Below, in pieces: positions 16,148 through 24,986 of a stretch of DNA of 64,000 nucleotides. Origin of the DNA: Spirochaeta sp. UBA5339 (lineage in GTDB: Bacteria > Spirochaetota > Spirochaetia > DSM-2461). The position numbers and the translations under genes were made by a program. The notes under the pieces are model-generated. The model was not told the origin of the DNA and searched no databases. It saw nothing but the letters and a program-made list of their open reading frames with translations. Numbering within the stretch: position 1 is the stretch's first letter; each line of letters starts with the position of its first letter. The stretch is taken from contig DHQL01000024.1 in the NCBI GenBank assembly GCA_002408085.1, positions 131,813 to 195,812 on the forward strand, read 5' to 3'.

Positions 16148-17870
16148 TTGAGACCTTCGGTCCGCCGAAAAGACTTTCATAGGGATGTCCGGTAAGGAGC
16201 TCGCAAACTTCCCTGGTTTCTTCTGTTACGTCCTTTTTCTGACCTCCCGATTCAAGTCGTTCTATCTCCTTAATCACTATATCATGGTTTCGCGGAGTCA
16301 GTTTGAACCTGCTAGCAAAATAGATTCCCGCTCCGCAGAGTATCAGGGGGAAGAGGATAAAGTAGAAGTGGAGGTTCTTCACGGTTCGGGGTTTCTGCAT
16401 GAGGGTCTGCTGGTCACCGATTCCTGTATAAAGGTAGCCGATATCATCAAGGATGAGTCTGAGGTGATAGGCTTCATCGGAGCTTATTTCTCCTGGAAGG
16501 CTGTTTTCCGGACCCGTATAGTTCAGGTAGTAGTTCCCGTCGCTCTCCTGTTTATAGGCCGCTCTTAGAAGAGAGCTGTACTCCTCACGGTCATAGCCCT
16601 TTTTCTCCTGCTTCTCATCCACCAGTTGAAAGGCTGCTTCATACTGTGATTCGGTCAGTATAGTGGGAACAGGGCTTTTGTAGCCGATGCCGCTCAACAG
16701 GAAGCCGAGGCCCTGTAGTATCACAAATCCCAGGAAGAGTTTTCTTGAAAGGGTCATCACTGCAGAGTAGGTCCCCGCCCGCTCCTGTCCCGACCTCAGA
16801 CGGTCTACATCCACTACAAAGGGAAGGAGCTGATGGGGTATCAGGCACCCCGCGGACAGCCCCAGCCCCAGAATGATAACAATGGCCACCAGCAGCCAGG
16901 GGGGAGGAACAGGGGGAAGGAAGCCCATGGCAATCATCCCTATAAAGAAGATGGCCATTCCAATCATATAGGAGGTGCCGTGTCCCCTGGTGTTTGCGAT
17001 CTTAACATAGAGGGGCAGCACAAGCATCATGGTAATCAGCAGGGCACCCTGGGCGATAACAAAGAAGGGGCTCATTTTCAGGTAGTCGATAAAGTAGAAC
17101 ATGATCCAGGCCATAAACACATCCATCGTACCGAAGGAGCAGACGTACATGGCCACATGTATCCGGCAGCTTTTGTTTTCAAACATGGAGAGGAAGTTTT
17201 TGAAAAAGTGAACCTTCTCCTTTTCTCTGACCGGCTGTGGGAGTTCCCATGTTCCGAAGTAGAGGGTTACCCAGGGAAGGGCAAATATCAGACCGAAGAC
17301 AATACCCATTATCAGGTAGCCCTTCGCCGTACCTCCGAAGCCGTCGATTATCGGCTTTACCGCAACTCCGGCAATAAGAGTGGCAATAAAGGAGAAGAGG
17401 ATTCTTACTCCGTTAAGAGTGTTCCTCTCCCCCCTGTCATAGGTCATCTCGGCGCTCAGGGCCGCATAGGGAACATAGGAGACAGTTGCTACTGTAAAAA
17501 AGAATATATAGGCGAAAAGATAAAAAACAAATTTACCCACCTGACTGTGGAACCCCGCGGGAAACCAGATCAGTGTAAAAGAGAGGGCTATGGGCAGAAT
17601 GGATATAAGAAACCATACCCGCCTCCTGCCGAAGCGGTTATCCCTGGTATTGTCTGCAATATATCCCATCAGAGGATCCGAAACGGCGTCCCAGATTTTT
17701 CCAAGGGCGGGAATAAGTCCGGCAAGAATCGGGTTCATCCCCACAACATTCACCAGGTAGAACATTGAGAAGGTTGTAACAATGAAAAATGCACCGCCGC
17801 CGTAGAGATCACCGGCGCCGTAGGCAATGTAGTTTCTCAGTTTTATTTTACGGACGGGAGTATCGGGCAT
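16140..17870 (-). CDS. GPH-family sodium/proton:sugar symporter with large periplasmic insertion
   Basis: 576 residues from ATG at 17870, chosen because GGAGG sits 6 bases upstream; an ATG at 17882 overlaps that site. The N-terminal half has the glycoside-pentoside-hexuronide motifs: YGAGDLYGGG, KIWDAVSDPLMGYIADNTR with the cation-site aspartates, and RFGRRRVW. Relatives usually have about 450-480 residues; here a hydrophilic stretch of about 95 residues (about 400-495) is inserted before the last helix, on the periplasmic side by the standard topology. It likely imports a glycoside or uronide. It is translationally coupled to the histidine kinase downstream. Confidence 0.88.
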   Translation of the reverse strand: MPDTPVRKIKLRNYIAYGAGDLYGGGAFFIVTTFSMFYLVNVVGMNPILAGLIPALGKIWDAVSDPLMGYIADNTRDNRFGRRRVWFLISILPIALSFTLIWFPAGFHSQVGKFVFYLFAYIFFFTVATVSYVPYAALSAEMTYDRGERNTLNGVRILFSFIATLIAGVAVKPIIDGFGGTAKGYLIMGIVFGLIFALPWVTLYFGTWELPQPVREKEKVHFFKNFLSMFENKSCRIHVAMYVCSFGTMDVFMAWIMFYFIDYLKMSPFFVIAQGALLITMMLVLPLYVKIANTRGHGTSYMIGMAIFFIGMIAMGFLPPVPPPWLLVAIVIILGLGLSAGCLIPHQLLPFVVDVDRLRSGQERAGTYSAVMTLSRKLFLGFVILQGLGFLLSGIGYKSPVPTILTESQYEAAFQLVDEKQEKKGYDREEYSSLLRAAYKQESDGNYYLNYTGPENSLPGEISSDEAYHLRLILDDIGYLYTGIGDQQTLMQKPRTVKNLHFYFILFPLILCGAGIYFASRFKLTPRNHDIVIKEIERLESGGQKKDVTEETREVCELLTGHPYESLFGGPKVSNA

Positions 17871-17908
17871 TTTGGCCTCCATGCAGTTCAGTAATCAAGT
17901 ATCTCACG

Positions 17909-17914
17909 ATTATA
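17909..17914 (-). promoter_or_regulatory. Possible -10 box for the symporter-kinase operon
   Basis: TATAAT on the minus strand, 39 bases before the symporter start. No good -35 at 16-18 bases, so the call is tentative. Confidence 0.35.
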
Positions 17915-18062
17915 TGAAAATAGAAAAAAATTAAAAAGTTCAGGTACAGAAAAATGATCACTTTATAATTTTCCCATCCCCTCTGAAATCAGGGTTACCC
18001 TGTAAAACCAGTATATTCATGCAAAAAAATACCGGGAACATCTGTCTGTAAACTTCCTCAGG

Positions 18063-18071
18063 TGATATAAT
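18063..18071 (+). promoter_or_regulatory. Extended -10 promoter of the nucleoside ABC operon
   Basis: TGATATAAT: a consensus TATAAT with the extended TGn motif, compensating for a weak -35. Start is expected near 18078, leaving a short leader with GGAGG before ATG 18101. Confidence 0.6.
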
Positions 18072-18100
18072 GTCTCTCACTACTTTTTTGGAGGATTCTT

Positions 18101-19204
18101 ATGAAAACGAAAATTGCTTTTGCACTGATGTTTTGTTTTCTCGCTACCGGACTTTTTGCTGCCGGTCAGCAGGAAGCTGCAAACACATCCGGTGAACCCA
18201 CAGTTGTACTGCTGACAGATGCTACAGGTATCGATGACAAATCATTCAACGCTGCCGCATGGAGAGGAATCGTAGACTTTTACGGTGATACTGTTGAAAA
18301 TGCTGCAGGACGCGGATCTCTGTATGACGTTGTAACTGCTGAAACACAGGATATGTACATCCCCAACCTGAGACAGGCTGCTGACGAAGGTTATGACCTG
18401 ATCATCGTTACAGGTTTTACATGGGCCGATGCACTTTCTGTTGTTGCTCCCCAGTATCCCGAGCAGAAGTTCGTAATTGTTGATGTTGACTGGATCGGTC
18501 AGCCCAACGTTATGGAGTTTGTATTCAGTGAAGAGCAGGGCTCCTACCTCGTAGGTGCTGTTGCGGCTCTCCAGTCTATCGAGGACGGAATCGACAATCC
18601 CAGATTCGGATTTATCGGTGGTGTTCCCGGTGCTGTAATCACAAAGTTCGAAATGGGTTACATCCAGGGTGTTAAATCCATCATTCCCGATGCACAGTTT
18701 ATCGACTACTACGCCAATGACTGGGGTAAACCCGAGCTGGCCAAGGCACAGGCGAAAAACTGGTATGACAACGGCGTATACTGTATCTTCAGCGCTGCCG
18801 GCGGTACCGGAAACGGAACCATCGCACAGGCTAAAGAGTACCGCCTGAGAGGAATGAACGTATGGGCCATCGGTGTTGACTCCGATCAGTACGAAGACGG
18901 AATTTACGAAGGTAAAGAGTCTGCAGTACTGACTTCCATGCTCAAGAGAGTTGAAAGTTCTGCTGTTATCGCTCTTGAAAGCGTTAAGGACGGATCTTTC
19001 TCCGGCGGCGTTATGAAGCTCGGAATGGAAGAGGATGGTGTAGGTTACTCCACAGCCAACCCCTCTCTGAGTGCCGATGTAGTCGAAAAAGTAGACGCCA
19101 TGATGGCTGATATTATCAGCGGCAAAATCACAATTTACCCCACCTATGCTGAAGCTCTGAAGAACGGTGCAGTTCCTGCCGGACTCTCCGCTCTTGATGA
19201 CTGA
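18101..19204 (+). CDS. BMP/TmpC-family nucleoside-binding protein of an ABC transporter
   Basis: 367 residues. The signal peptide ends LFAAGQQE, a style frequent in spirochaetes. The BMP family pattern is clear: LLTDATGIDDKSFNAAAWRG, IIVTGFTWADAL, GFIGGVPGAVITKFEMGY and WAIGVDSDQYED. Family members (PnrA/TmpC of Treponema, BmpA relatives) bind purine nucleosides. Periplasmic or lipid-free exported here, since no Cys is found at the cleavage site. It feeds the ATPase and two permeases that follow. Confidence 0.93.
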   Translation: MKTKIAFALMFCFLATGLFAAGQQEAANTSGEPTVVLLTDATGIDDKSFNAAAWRGIVDFYGDTVENAAGRGSLYDVVTAETQDMYIPNLRQAADEGYDLIIVTGFTWADALSVVAPQYPEQKFVIVDVDWIGQPNVMEFVFSEEQGSYLVGAVAALQSIEDGIDNPRFGFIGGVPGAVITKFEMGYIQGVKSIIPDAQFIDYYANDWGKPELAKAQAKNWYDNGVYCIFSAAGGTGNGTIAQAKEYRLRGMNVWAIGVDSDQYEDGIYEGKESAVLTSMLKRVESSAVIALESVKDGSFSGGVMKLGMEEDGVGYSTANPSLSADVVEKVDAMMADIISGKITIYPTYAEALKNGAVPAGLSALDD

Positions 19205-19236
19205 TCAGCACCGGCTGATTGATGTAAATTAAAAAA

Positions 19237-19269
19237 GGGGAGGTTTCCGTAAAGGGAATCTCCCCGTTT
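19237..19269 (+). terminator. Partial terminator after the nucleoside-binding protein gene
   Basis: GGGGAGGTTTCC (19237-19248) pairs with GGGAATCTCCCC (19254-19265) with two mismatches, followed only by GTTTG. It probably attenuates rather than stops, giving more binding protein than membrane components. Confidence 0.6.
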
Positions 19270-19325
19270 GCGTATAATTACGTGTATAATTCCTATTAAA
19301 ATTTAATTGAAAGGGGACATTTCTT

Positions 19326-20867
19326 TTGGAAGATTATGCAATTGAGATGATCGGCATCTCTAAGGCTTTTCCGGGCATTCTGGCCAACGACAAGGTCAAC
19401 CTGTCGGTCAGAAAGAACGAAGTCCATGCCCTTTTAGGTGAGAACGGAGCCGGAAAATCGACCCTCATGTCCATACTTTTCGGTTCTTATTCCGCTGATG
19501 AGGGGACCATTAAGATTAATGGTCGCGAAGAGAAAATTAAAGATCCGAATGCGGCGACAGCCCTGAAGATCGGTATGGTTCATCAGCATTTCAAGCTTGT
19601 TCACAACTACACTGTAACCGAAAACATTGTTCTGGGGCAGGAACCCCGCAACCGTTTCGGTTTTCTTGACCTGAGAGATGCGCGGAAGAGAGTACAGAAA
19701 CTTTCTGAGCAGTACGGTCTGCAGGTTGATCCTGATGCTAAAATTGAAGATGTTACCGTTGGACAGGAACAGAGGGTGGAAATCCTCAAGACCCTGTACC
19801 GGGATGCAGATATAATTATTCTTGATGAGCCCACAGCCGTTCTGACTCCCCAGGAGATTGACGAGCTGATGGACATTATCAAACTCCTTAAGTCCGAGGG
19901 AAAGACGGTTGTCCTTATTACCCACAAGCTGAAGGAGATCAAGGCGGTTGCCGACAGATGTACCGTTCTGCGCCGCGGAAAGTCCATCGACACCGTCGAT
20001 GTGGCCGGGGTTACAGAAAAGGACCTTGCAGAAATGATGGTCGGACGGGCCGTCAATTTCTCCACCGAAAAGAAACCCGCACAGCCCGGTGAGGTTGTTC
20101 TCTCTCTGAAGGACCTTGTTATCGAGGACGCTCTGGGCGCCGTAAGGGTCAATAATCTCTCTCTGGATGTCAGAGAAGGTGAGATTATGGGTATTGCCGG
20201 TGTTGACGGTAACGGTCAGTCCGAGCTGGTACACGCCATTAATGGTATGTACCCCCTGACCTCAGGAGCCATTGTTCTTGACGGAGAGGATATCACCAGG
20301 GCGGGAGTACGCAGAAGAATCCAGCAGGGCGTCGGCTATGTTCCCGAGGACCGCCACAAGTATGGAATCGTAAAGGACTTCTCACTTTCGGAGAATGTTA
20401 TTCTCAAAACCTACTACCAGGAACCCTTCTCAGGACGCTTCGGTTATATGGATACAAAACCCATGGATGAGCTGACAGACAAGCTTATCGAAGAGTTTGA
20501 TGTCCGCGCCGGTAAGGGACACGTCACAGAGGCGGGAAGTCTTTCGGGAGGAAACCAGCAGAAGCTGATTATCGCCAGAGAGATCAATCTCTCTCCCAAG
20601 GTCCTGGTTATCGCCCAGCCTACAAGAGGTCTGGACGTTGGTGCCATCGAGTACATCCATAAGAGAATCATTGCAGAGCGGGATGCCGGCAAGGCTGTTC
20701 TGGTCGTTTCCTACGACCTGGATGAGATTATGAACCTCTGTGACAGAATAGCCACCATAAGCAAGGGACAGATTCTCGACGTTTCCGATGTTAAGGATGT
20801 CAATGAACATGAGATCGGTCTGATGATGGCCGGTGAGAAAAAATCCAAGGCGGGAAGCGATGAGTAA
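19326..20867 (+). CDS. Nucleoside ABC transporter ATPase with two ABC domains
   Basis: 513 residues from a TTG start with AAAGGGG upstream. The first domain has Walker A GENGAGKST, a VTVGQEQRVEI signature variant and Walker B IIILDEPTAVLT. The second lacks a full Walker A lysine (GVDGNGQSEL) but has LSGGNQQKLI and a B-like LVIAQPTRGLD, the pattern of the YufO/RbsA group. It energises import by the two permeases downstream, whose first start overlaps it by 8 bases. Confidence 0.93.
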   Translation: MEDYAIEMIGISKAFPGILANDKVNLSVRKNEVHALLGENGAGKSTLMSILFGSYSADEGTIKINGREEKIKDPNAATALKIGMVHQHFKLVHNYTVTENIVLGQEPRNRFGFLDLRDARKRVQKLSEQYGLQVDPDAKIEDVTVGQEQRVEILKTLYRDADIIILDEPTAVLTPQEIDELMDIIKLLKSEGKTVVLITHKLKEIKAVADRCTVLRRGKSIDTVDVAGVTEKDLAEMMVGRAVNFSTEKKPAQPGEVVLSLKDLVIEDALGAVRVNNLSLDVREGEIMGIAGVDGNGQSELVHAINGMYPLTSGAIVLDGEDITRAGVRRRIQQGVGYVPEDRHKYGIVKDFSLSENVILKTYYQEPFSGRFGYMDTKPMDELTDKLIEEFDVRAGKGHVTEAGSLSGGNQQKLIIAREINLSPKVLVIAQPTRGLDVGAIEYIHKRIIAERDAGKAVLVVSYDLDEIMNLCDRIATISKGQILDVSDVKDVNEHEIGLMMAGEKKSKAGSDE

Positions 20868-21966
20868 AGATTTGACTGAGAAAAAAAGTTTTCTTGAATC
20901 AGAAGGAACTGTCTCCCTCCTTGTTGTACTGCTGGGATTTCTCTGCGGTACCATTCTGGTTCTTTTGGTGGGTAGAAACCCCCTTAATATGTACAAGGCC
21001 ATAGTTCAGGCCATGACCGGTTTCGATATCGACCGGGGCCGGCTCAATGTCCGCTATATCGGTGAGACACTGAACTACTCGGTTCCCTTTATCCTCTGCG
21101 GTTTCTCCATGGCCTTTGCGGCCAGGGTAGGACTCTTCAATATCGGGGGGGAGGGACAGTATATCGTCGGTATGACCGTGGCCCAGGCCGTTGCCCTTCT
21201 GGGACCCCAGATTCCCGGTGTTCACTGGATGATGGCCGTTGCCGCCGCCGTTGTGGCGGGAGCCTTCTGGGGCGGAATCGTCGGTATTCTCAAGGCCAAG
21301 TATGAGGTGTCCGAGGTTGTTTCAACGATTATGCTGAACTATATAGCCCTCTACCTCTCGAGAATGGTGAGTTTCAAGCTGCCCGGAGCCAATACCTTCA
21401 GAACCGACAACTTCCCCGAAACAGCAAAGCTGACCAATGACTTCTTCCAGCAGATTACACGGTACTCCAACCTCAACAACGGAGTCTTTCTGGTGGTTAT
21501 CGCCATTGTTCTCTACTGGTTTATTATGGAGAAAACCAGCCTCGGTTTCGGCCTGAGAGCCACCGGTTACAACAAGGACGCCGCCCTGTGCAGCGGTATT
21601 CCTGTTACCAGAAGTATTACAACCTCCATGGCCATTGCCGGAGCATTCGCCGGACTGGCGGGAGCCATTGTTATCCTCGGTTCCTTTGCCCACGGCAGAG
21701 TTATCTCGGGAATGGACAACTACGGATTCAACGGAATCGCCGTAGCCCTTGTAGGAAACAGCAAGGCCCTGGGTGTAACCCTTGCGGGTCTGCTTTTCGG
21801 TATACTTAAAAACGCTCAGCCTCTGATGCAGAGCCGTCAGATTCCCAAGGAGATCACTCTGATTATCCAGGGACTGATTGTTGTATTTATCGCCCTCCGC
21901 TCAGGACTCTATCTCTTCCAGCAGTGGCGGAAAACAAAACAGATTAAAAGCGGAGGAGAAGCTTAA
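20860..21966 (+). CDS. Nucleoside ABC transporter permease 1 (YufP type)
   Basis: 368 residues from ATG at 20860, overlapping the ATPase stop by 8 bases; a longer start upstream inside the ATPase gene is not supported. About eight to ten membrane helices; conserved pieces are FNIGGEGQYIVGM and SEVVSTIMLNYIALYL, typical of branched-chain/nucleoside-type permeases. It forms the channel with the next gene, with which it shares one base (TAATG). Confidence 0.92.
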   Translation: MSKDLTEKKSFLESEGTVSLLVVLLGFLCGTILVLLVGRNPLNMYKAIVQAMTGFDIDRGRLNVRYIGETLNYSVPFILCGFSMAFAARVGLFNIGGEGQYIVGMTVAQAVALLGPQIPGVHWMMAVAAAVVAGAFWGGIVGILKAKYEVSEVVSTIMLNYIALYLSRMVSFKLPGANTFRTDNFPETAKLTNDFFQQITRYSNLNNGVFLVVIAIVLYWFIMEKTSLGFGLRATGYNKDAALCSGIPVTRSITTSMAIAGAFAGLAGAIVILGSFAHGRVISGMDNYGFNGIAVALVGNSKALGVTLAGLLFGILKNAQPLMQSRQIPKEITLIIQGLIVVFIALRSGLYLFQQWRKTKQIKSGGEA

Positions 21967-22874
21967 TGGAAATTTTAATTAACATGATTCCTTCGGTGCT
22001 GATGATCGTGGCGCCCATCCTGATTACGGCCATCGGCGGTATGATCTGTGAGCGTTCGGGAGTCGTCAATATCGCCCTTGAGGGACTGATGTCCATCGGC
22101 GCCTTTACGGCGGCGGCAGCCCATGTTCTGATGGAAGCGGCAGGAGCCGGCGGCGGGTCCGTATGGATCGCTCTGGCCCTTGGAGCGGCCATGGGAGCCA
22201 TCTTCTCCATGATTCACGCCTTTGCGGCGATCAGCCTCAATGCGGACCAGACCATCAGCGGTACCGGTATCAACCTTCTGGCAACAGGAGCGACCATCTT
22301 TGCCGCTCAGGTACTCTTTAACGCCGACCGGACCAGAGAGTTCCGTATGGGTATGCAGACAGACGGCCTGGGATTCTATCCCACCGCCTACATCGCCCTT
22401 GTGGTTGTAGTTGTGTCCTGGGTACTGCTCTACAAGCTGCCCTTCGGCATGCGTCTTCGGGCCTGCGGTGAGCACCCTAATGCGGCCGAATCAGCCGGTA
22501 TCAATGTAATCAGGATCAGATACATCGCCGTTGGAATCAGCGGTCTCCTGGCGGGACTCGCCGGAGGAGCTGTTGTTCTGACCCAGACCATCCAGTATAC
22601 ATCCAACACCATCAACGGTAGAGGATTTATCGCCCTGGCGGCGGTTTCCTTCGGACGCTGGACTCCCCTGGGTGTAACGGGCGCGGCCTTTATCTTCGGA
22701 TTTGCCCAGGCCCTCTCCATTATCGTTGTAAACTTCAGCGCCCTCAGATCCCTCCCCACAGAGGTGTTCAATATCATGCCCTACCTGATCACTCTGGCGG
22801 CTCTGGTTATCTTCAGCGGCAAGAACTACGCTCCCAAGGCGGCGGGTGTTGCCTATGAAAAGGGTGCCAGCTGA
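21966..22874 (+). CDS. Nucleoside ABC transporter permease 2 (YufQ type)
   Basis: 302 residues. Begins at the ATG overlapping the previous stop. The family sequence GGMICERSGVVNIALEGLM near the N-terminus and FGMRLRACGEHPNAAESAGI in the loop are diagnostic for nucleoside permeases of this class. About eight membrane helices. It is the last transporter gene; the flavodoxin-like gene follows after three bases. Confidence 0.92.
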   Translation: MEILINMIPSVLMIVAPILITAIGGMICERSGVVNIALEGLMSIGAFTAAAAHVLMEAAGAGGGSVWIALALGAAMGAIFSMIHAFAAISLNADQTISGTGINLLATGATIFAAQVLFNADRTREFRMGMQTDGLGFYPTAYIALVVVVVSWVLLYKLPFGMRLRACGEHPNAAESAGINVIRIRYIAVGISGLLAGLAGGAVVLTQTIQYTSNTINGRGFIALAAVSFGRWTPLGVTGAAFIFGFAQALSIIVVNFSALRSLPTEVFNIMPYLITLAALVIFSGKNYAPKAAGVAYEKGAS

Positions 22875-22877
22875 TCT

Positions 22878-23420
22878 ATGAAGACTCTGGTGATCTATAC
22901 TCACCCCTATGAGAAGAGTTTCAATGCGGCCATTCTGGACAGGGTTCTCTCCTGTCTGGATGAGCCGGATCTGATCGACCTCTATGCGGACAAGTTCAAC
23001 CCGGTGATGAGCCGGGAGGATCTGTCCGTGTACAGTCACGGGGCTTCAAAAGATCCGAAGGTGGAGAAGTATCAGAAGAGAATCGCCGCGGCGGAACGTC
23101 TTGTTTTTATCTTTCCTATCTGGTGGTACGATGCCCCCGCCATGCTCCGGGGCTTCTTTGATAAGGTCTTATTGAAGGATTTCGCCTTTGATGACAGCAC
23201 CGGTTTTGACGGACTTCTGGACCATGAGGTTCTTCTGTTTACCACTTCCGGAGACAGAACCGCAGGTATAGAGGGCGCCGTCAGGCCTCTCTTTGTGGAG
23301 CATCTTTTCAGCAGCATCGGCTGTGAGAGGATTCAGTGGCTGAACTGCGAGGCCGTGCAGGACGACCACCGGCTGAGAAAGGAGTTTCTCGACCGGGTGA
23401 CCGATGCTCTGAAGCTCTAG
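22878..23420 (+). CDS. NAD(P)H-dependent oxidoreductase, flavodoxin-like fold (KefF/MdaB-like)
   Basis: 180 residues. The FMN-phosphate region is VIYTHPYEKSFNAA; PIWWYDAPAMLRGFFDKV is the signature of the NAD(P)H quinone reductase (Flavodoxin_2) family. Cytoplasmic. It follows the nucleoside permease by three bases, so it is probably co-transcribed, although quinone reduction has no obvious role in nucleoside uptake. It converges with the isochorismatase gene with two bases between. Confidence 0.88.
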   Translation: MKTLVIYTHPYEKSFNAAILDRVLSCLDEPDLIDLYADKFNPVMSREDLSVYSHGASKDPKVEKYQKRIAAAERLVFIFPIWWYDAPAMLRGFFDKVLLKDFAFDDSTGFDGLLDHEVLLFTTSGDRTAGIEGAVRPLFVEHLFSSIGCERIQWLNCEAVQDDHRLRKEFLDRVTDALKL

Positions 23421-23422
23421 AA

Positions 23423-24034
23423 TCAGAATCCCTCTGGTGTGTTTTCGATTACACAGCCGAATCCCTGGAGTCCCTTGAGGGCTGTGTCGTGGTCTTCGGG
23501 AGTAAAGGCGGCGCAGCAGTCGTAGTCCACCTTGATCTCGCATCCGGGGAACATATTGGCGCAGAGAATGGCGTTGTTGAATACGCAGATGCTGGTGGAA
23601 ACGCCGACCAGCTCTATGGTTTTGATCTCCGGGTGGGCTTCTATGTATTCTACAAGGAGTTTCGCACCGAAGGTGCACTTTTCGATATAGTCGTACTTTC
23701 CGAAAAACTCTCCCACCTTTCCGTAGAGCTTCCAGCCGTCGGTGGCGGGGTCGCAGTGGATGGGGTAGAGATTGCTCTCTCTTACCTCTTCATATCCTGA
23801 AGAGGGGTGGGTGTCCATGGTAAAGACGATCCGGTCACCCTGCTTTTCAGCTTCTTTTATCTTATTATAGATGGGCTCCTCAACGGCAACGGCCAGAGGA
23901 TTGGTTCCGAATACCCCGTCTACAAAGTCTGTCTGATAGTCCACCACAACAAGAAGACGCTCTGTCTTTACCTTGACGGGACTTTCTGCATAAACGATTT
24001 TTGCATCGATTTCCTGATAGGGTTTGCTGCTCAT
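23423..24034 (-). CDS. Isochorismatase-family hydrolase (nicotinamidase-like)
   Basis: 203 residues from ATG at 24034 (AAGGAAATT upstream; a 25-residue upstream extension overlaps the previous gene). The catalytic triad pattern of the family is present: VVDYQTDF (Asp), EKCTFGAK (Lys) and VGVSTSICVFN (Cys). The length fits nicotinamidases, which hydrolyse nicotinamide to nicotinate for NAD recycling. It follows the nucleoside phosphorylase in the same transcript, so release of nicotinamide from nicotinamide riboside and its deamidation is a plausible combined role. The exact substrate is inferred. Confidence 0.85.
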   Translation of the reverse strand: MSSKPYQEIDAKIVYAESPVKVKTERLLVVVDYQTDFVDGVFGTNPLAVAVEEPIYNKIKEAEKQGDRIVFTMDTHPSSGYEEVRESNLYPIHCDPATDGWKLYGKVGEFFGKYDYIEKCTFGAKLLVEYIEAHPEIKTIELVGVSTSICVFNNAILCANMFPGCEIKVDYDCCAAFTPEDHDTALKGLQGFGCVIENTPEGF

Positions 24035-24038
24035 TGGT

Positions 24039-24785
24039 TTAATTTCCTTTCTTACTTTCTCTGACGAAGGCTTCCAGGGCGGTACGGATCTCATCGGCCT
24101 CACCCTTTTTCACAATGGATTCTCCGTCAACATAATCGTTTATATTCTGCTCTAAATCCTCTTCAAATTCTACCACTGTGTTCAGTATTGAGGCGCATTT
24201 TACACCTCTCAGGCTTCCGATGGTAAAGAGGGCGGCTGTCTCCATATCGCAACCGAGGACTCCTTTGCCTGCCCAGTAGGCGTCAATCTCCTCCTCCCGG
24301 TCGGTGTAGAAGCTGTCGTGGCTTCTGGCAATCCCCACATGGTAGGAGAGTTTCTGCTCCTGTGCTGCCTGTACGCAGGAGAAAAGAAGGCCGTGGTCGG
24401 GAACTGCGGGGAAGACAGGGTCCACATAGGCCTTGGAGGCACCTTCGTCTCTGACGGCGCCGTTGACGATGATCAGGTCTCCCAGTTTAATTCCCCTCTG
24501 AAGGGCGCCGCAGCTGCCGATGCGGATCATATACTCCACGCCGATGTTTCTAAGCTCTTCAACGGCTATACCTGTTGAGGCGCCTCCCATACCCGTTGAG
24601 ACGGCCAGGACCTTTACTCCCTTGTAGGTTCCGCTGACGCTCCGCATTTCACGGTTGAAGACCAGCTCTTCGGGATTGTCGAGAAAGGTTTTTATATGAT
24701 CGATTCTGCCGGGATCTCCCGGGAGGAGGGCAAATCTGGCGCCGTCCTCTTCTGAAAGTCTGATATGGGCCTGTTTACTGCTCAT
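24039..24785 (-). CDS. Nucleoside phosphorylase (uridine/purine phosphorylase family)
   Basis: 248 residues from ATG at 24785 with CAGGAG upstream; a 59-residue in-frame extension is in the leader hairpin and is rejected. PNP_UDP_1 features: LLPGDPGRIDHI, VLAVSTGMGGASTGIAVEEL, RIGSCGALQ and the ribose-binding LGCDMETAALFTI. It cleaves nucleosides with phosphate to base and ribose-1-phosphate in the cytoplasm. It faces the nucleoside importer, consistent with salvage. Closest in style to uridine phosphorylase, but specificity cannot be read here. Confidence 0.9.
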   Translation of the reverse strand: MSSKQAHIRLSEEDGARFALLPGDPGRIDHIKTFLDNPEELVFNREMRSVSGTYKGVKVLAVSTGMGGASTGIAVEELRNIGVEYMIRIGSCGALQRGIKLGDLIIVNGAVRDEGASKAYVDPVFPAVPDHGLLFSCVQAAQEQKLSYHVGIARSHDSFYTDREEEIDAYWAGKGVLGCDMETAALFTIGSLRGVKCASILNTVVEFEEDLEQNINDYVDGESIVKKGEADEIRTALEAFVRESKKGN

Positions 24786-24800
24786 CTGATACTCCTGTTC

Positions 24801-24848
24801 TCCCTGATGATAAGACCTGTGTATATGCCGGAAGGCGGGCCTCAGGGA
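24801..24848 (-). promoter_or_regulatory. Leader stem-loop of the nucleoside phosphorylase mRNA
   Basis: TCCCTGA (24801-24807) and TCAGGGA (24842-24848) form seven perfect pairs enclosing 34 bases with a smaller inner hairpin. It would occupy the very 5' end of the predicted transcript and ends 9 bases before the AGGAG site. Confidence 0.5.
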
Positions 24849-24856
24849 TCTCTCTA

Positions 24857-24884
24857 TTTTTACGTTGTTTGGAGGAGTAGTCAA
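24857..24884 (-). promoter_or_regulatory. Promoter of the nucleoside phosphorylase operon
   Basis: On the minus strand: TTGACT (24884-24879), 16-base spacer, TAAAAA (24862-24857). Start near 24850. Confidence 0.5.
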
Positions 24885-24930
24885 CTGTGTACGGGCTGTG
24901 TCGGGATGAGTAAATGGATCCCGGGATGGG

Positions 24931-24960
24931 AAAAAAAAGCCCGCAAAAAAATCTGCGGGC
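24931..24960 (-). terminator. Terminator of the lipoprotein gene
   Basis: On the minus strand GCCCGCA pairs with TGCGGGC, followed by eight T residues. It starts 27 bases after the lipoprotein stop codon. Confidence 0.9.
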
Positions 24961-24986
24961 AAATATATAGAAGCTCTATAAGAGAC

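Noticed and set aside
16833..17768. 311-residue open frame antisense to the GPH symporter
   Set aside because: Translation is rich in His, Gly and Gln, as produced by reading membrane-helix codons backwards.
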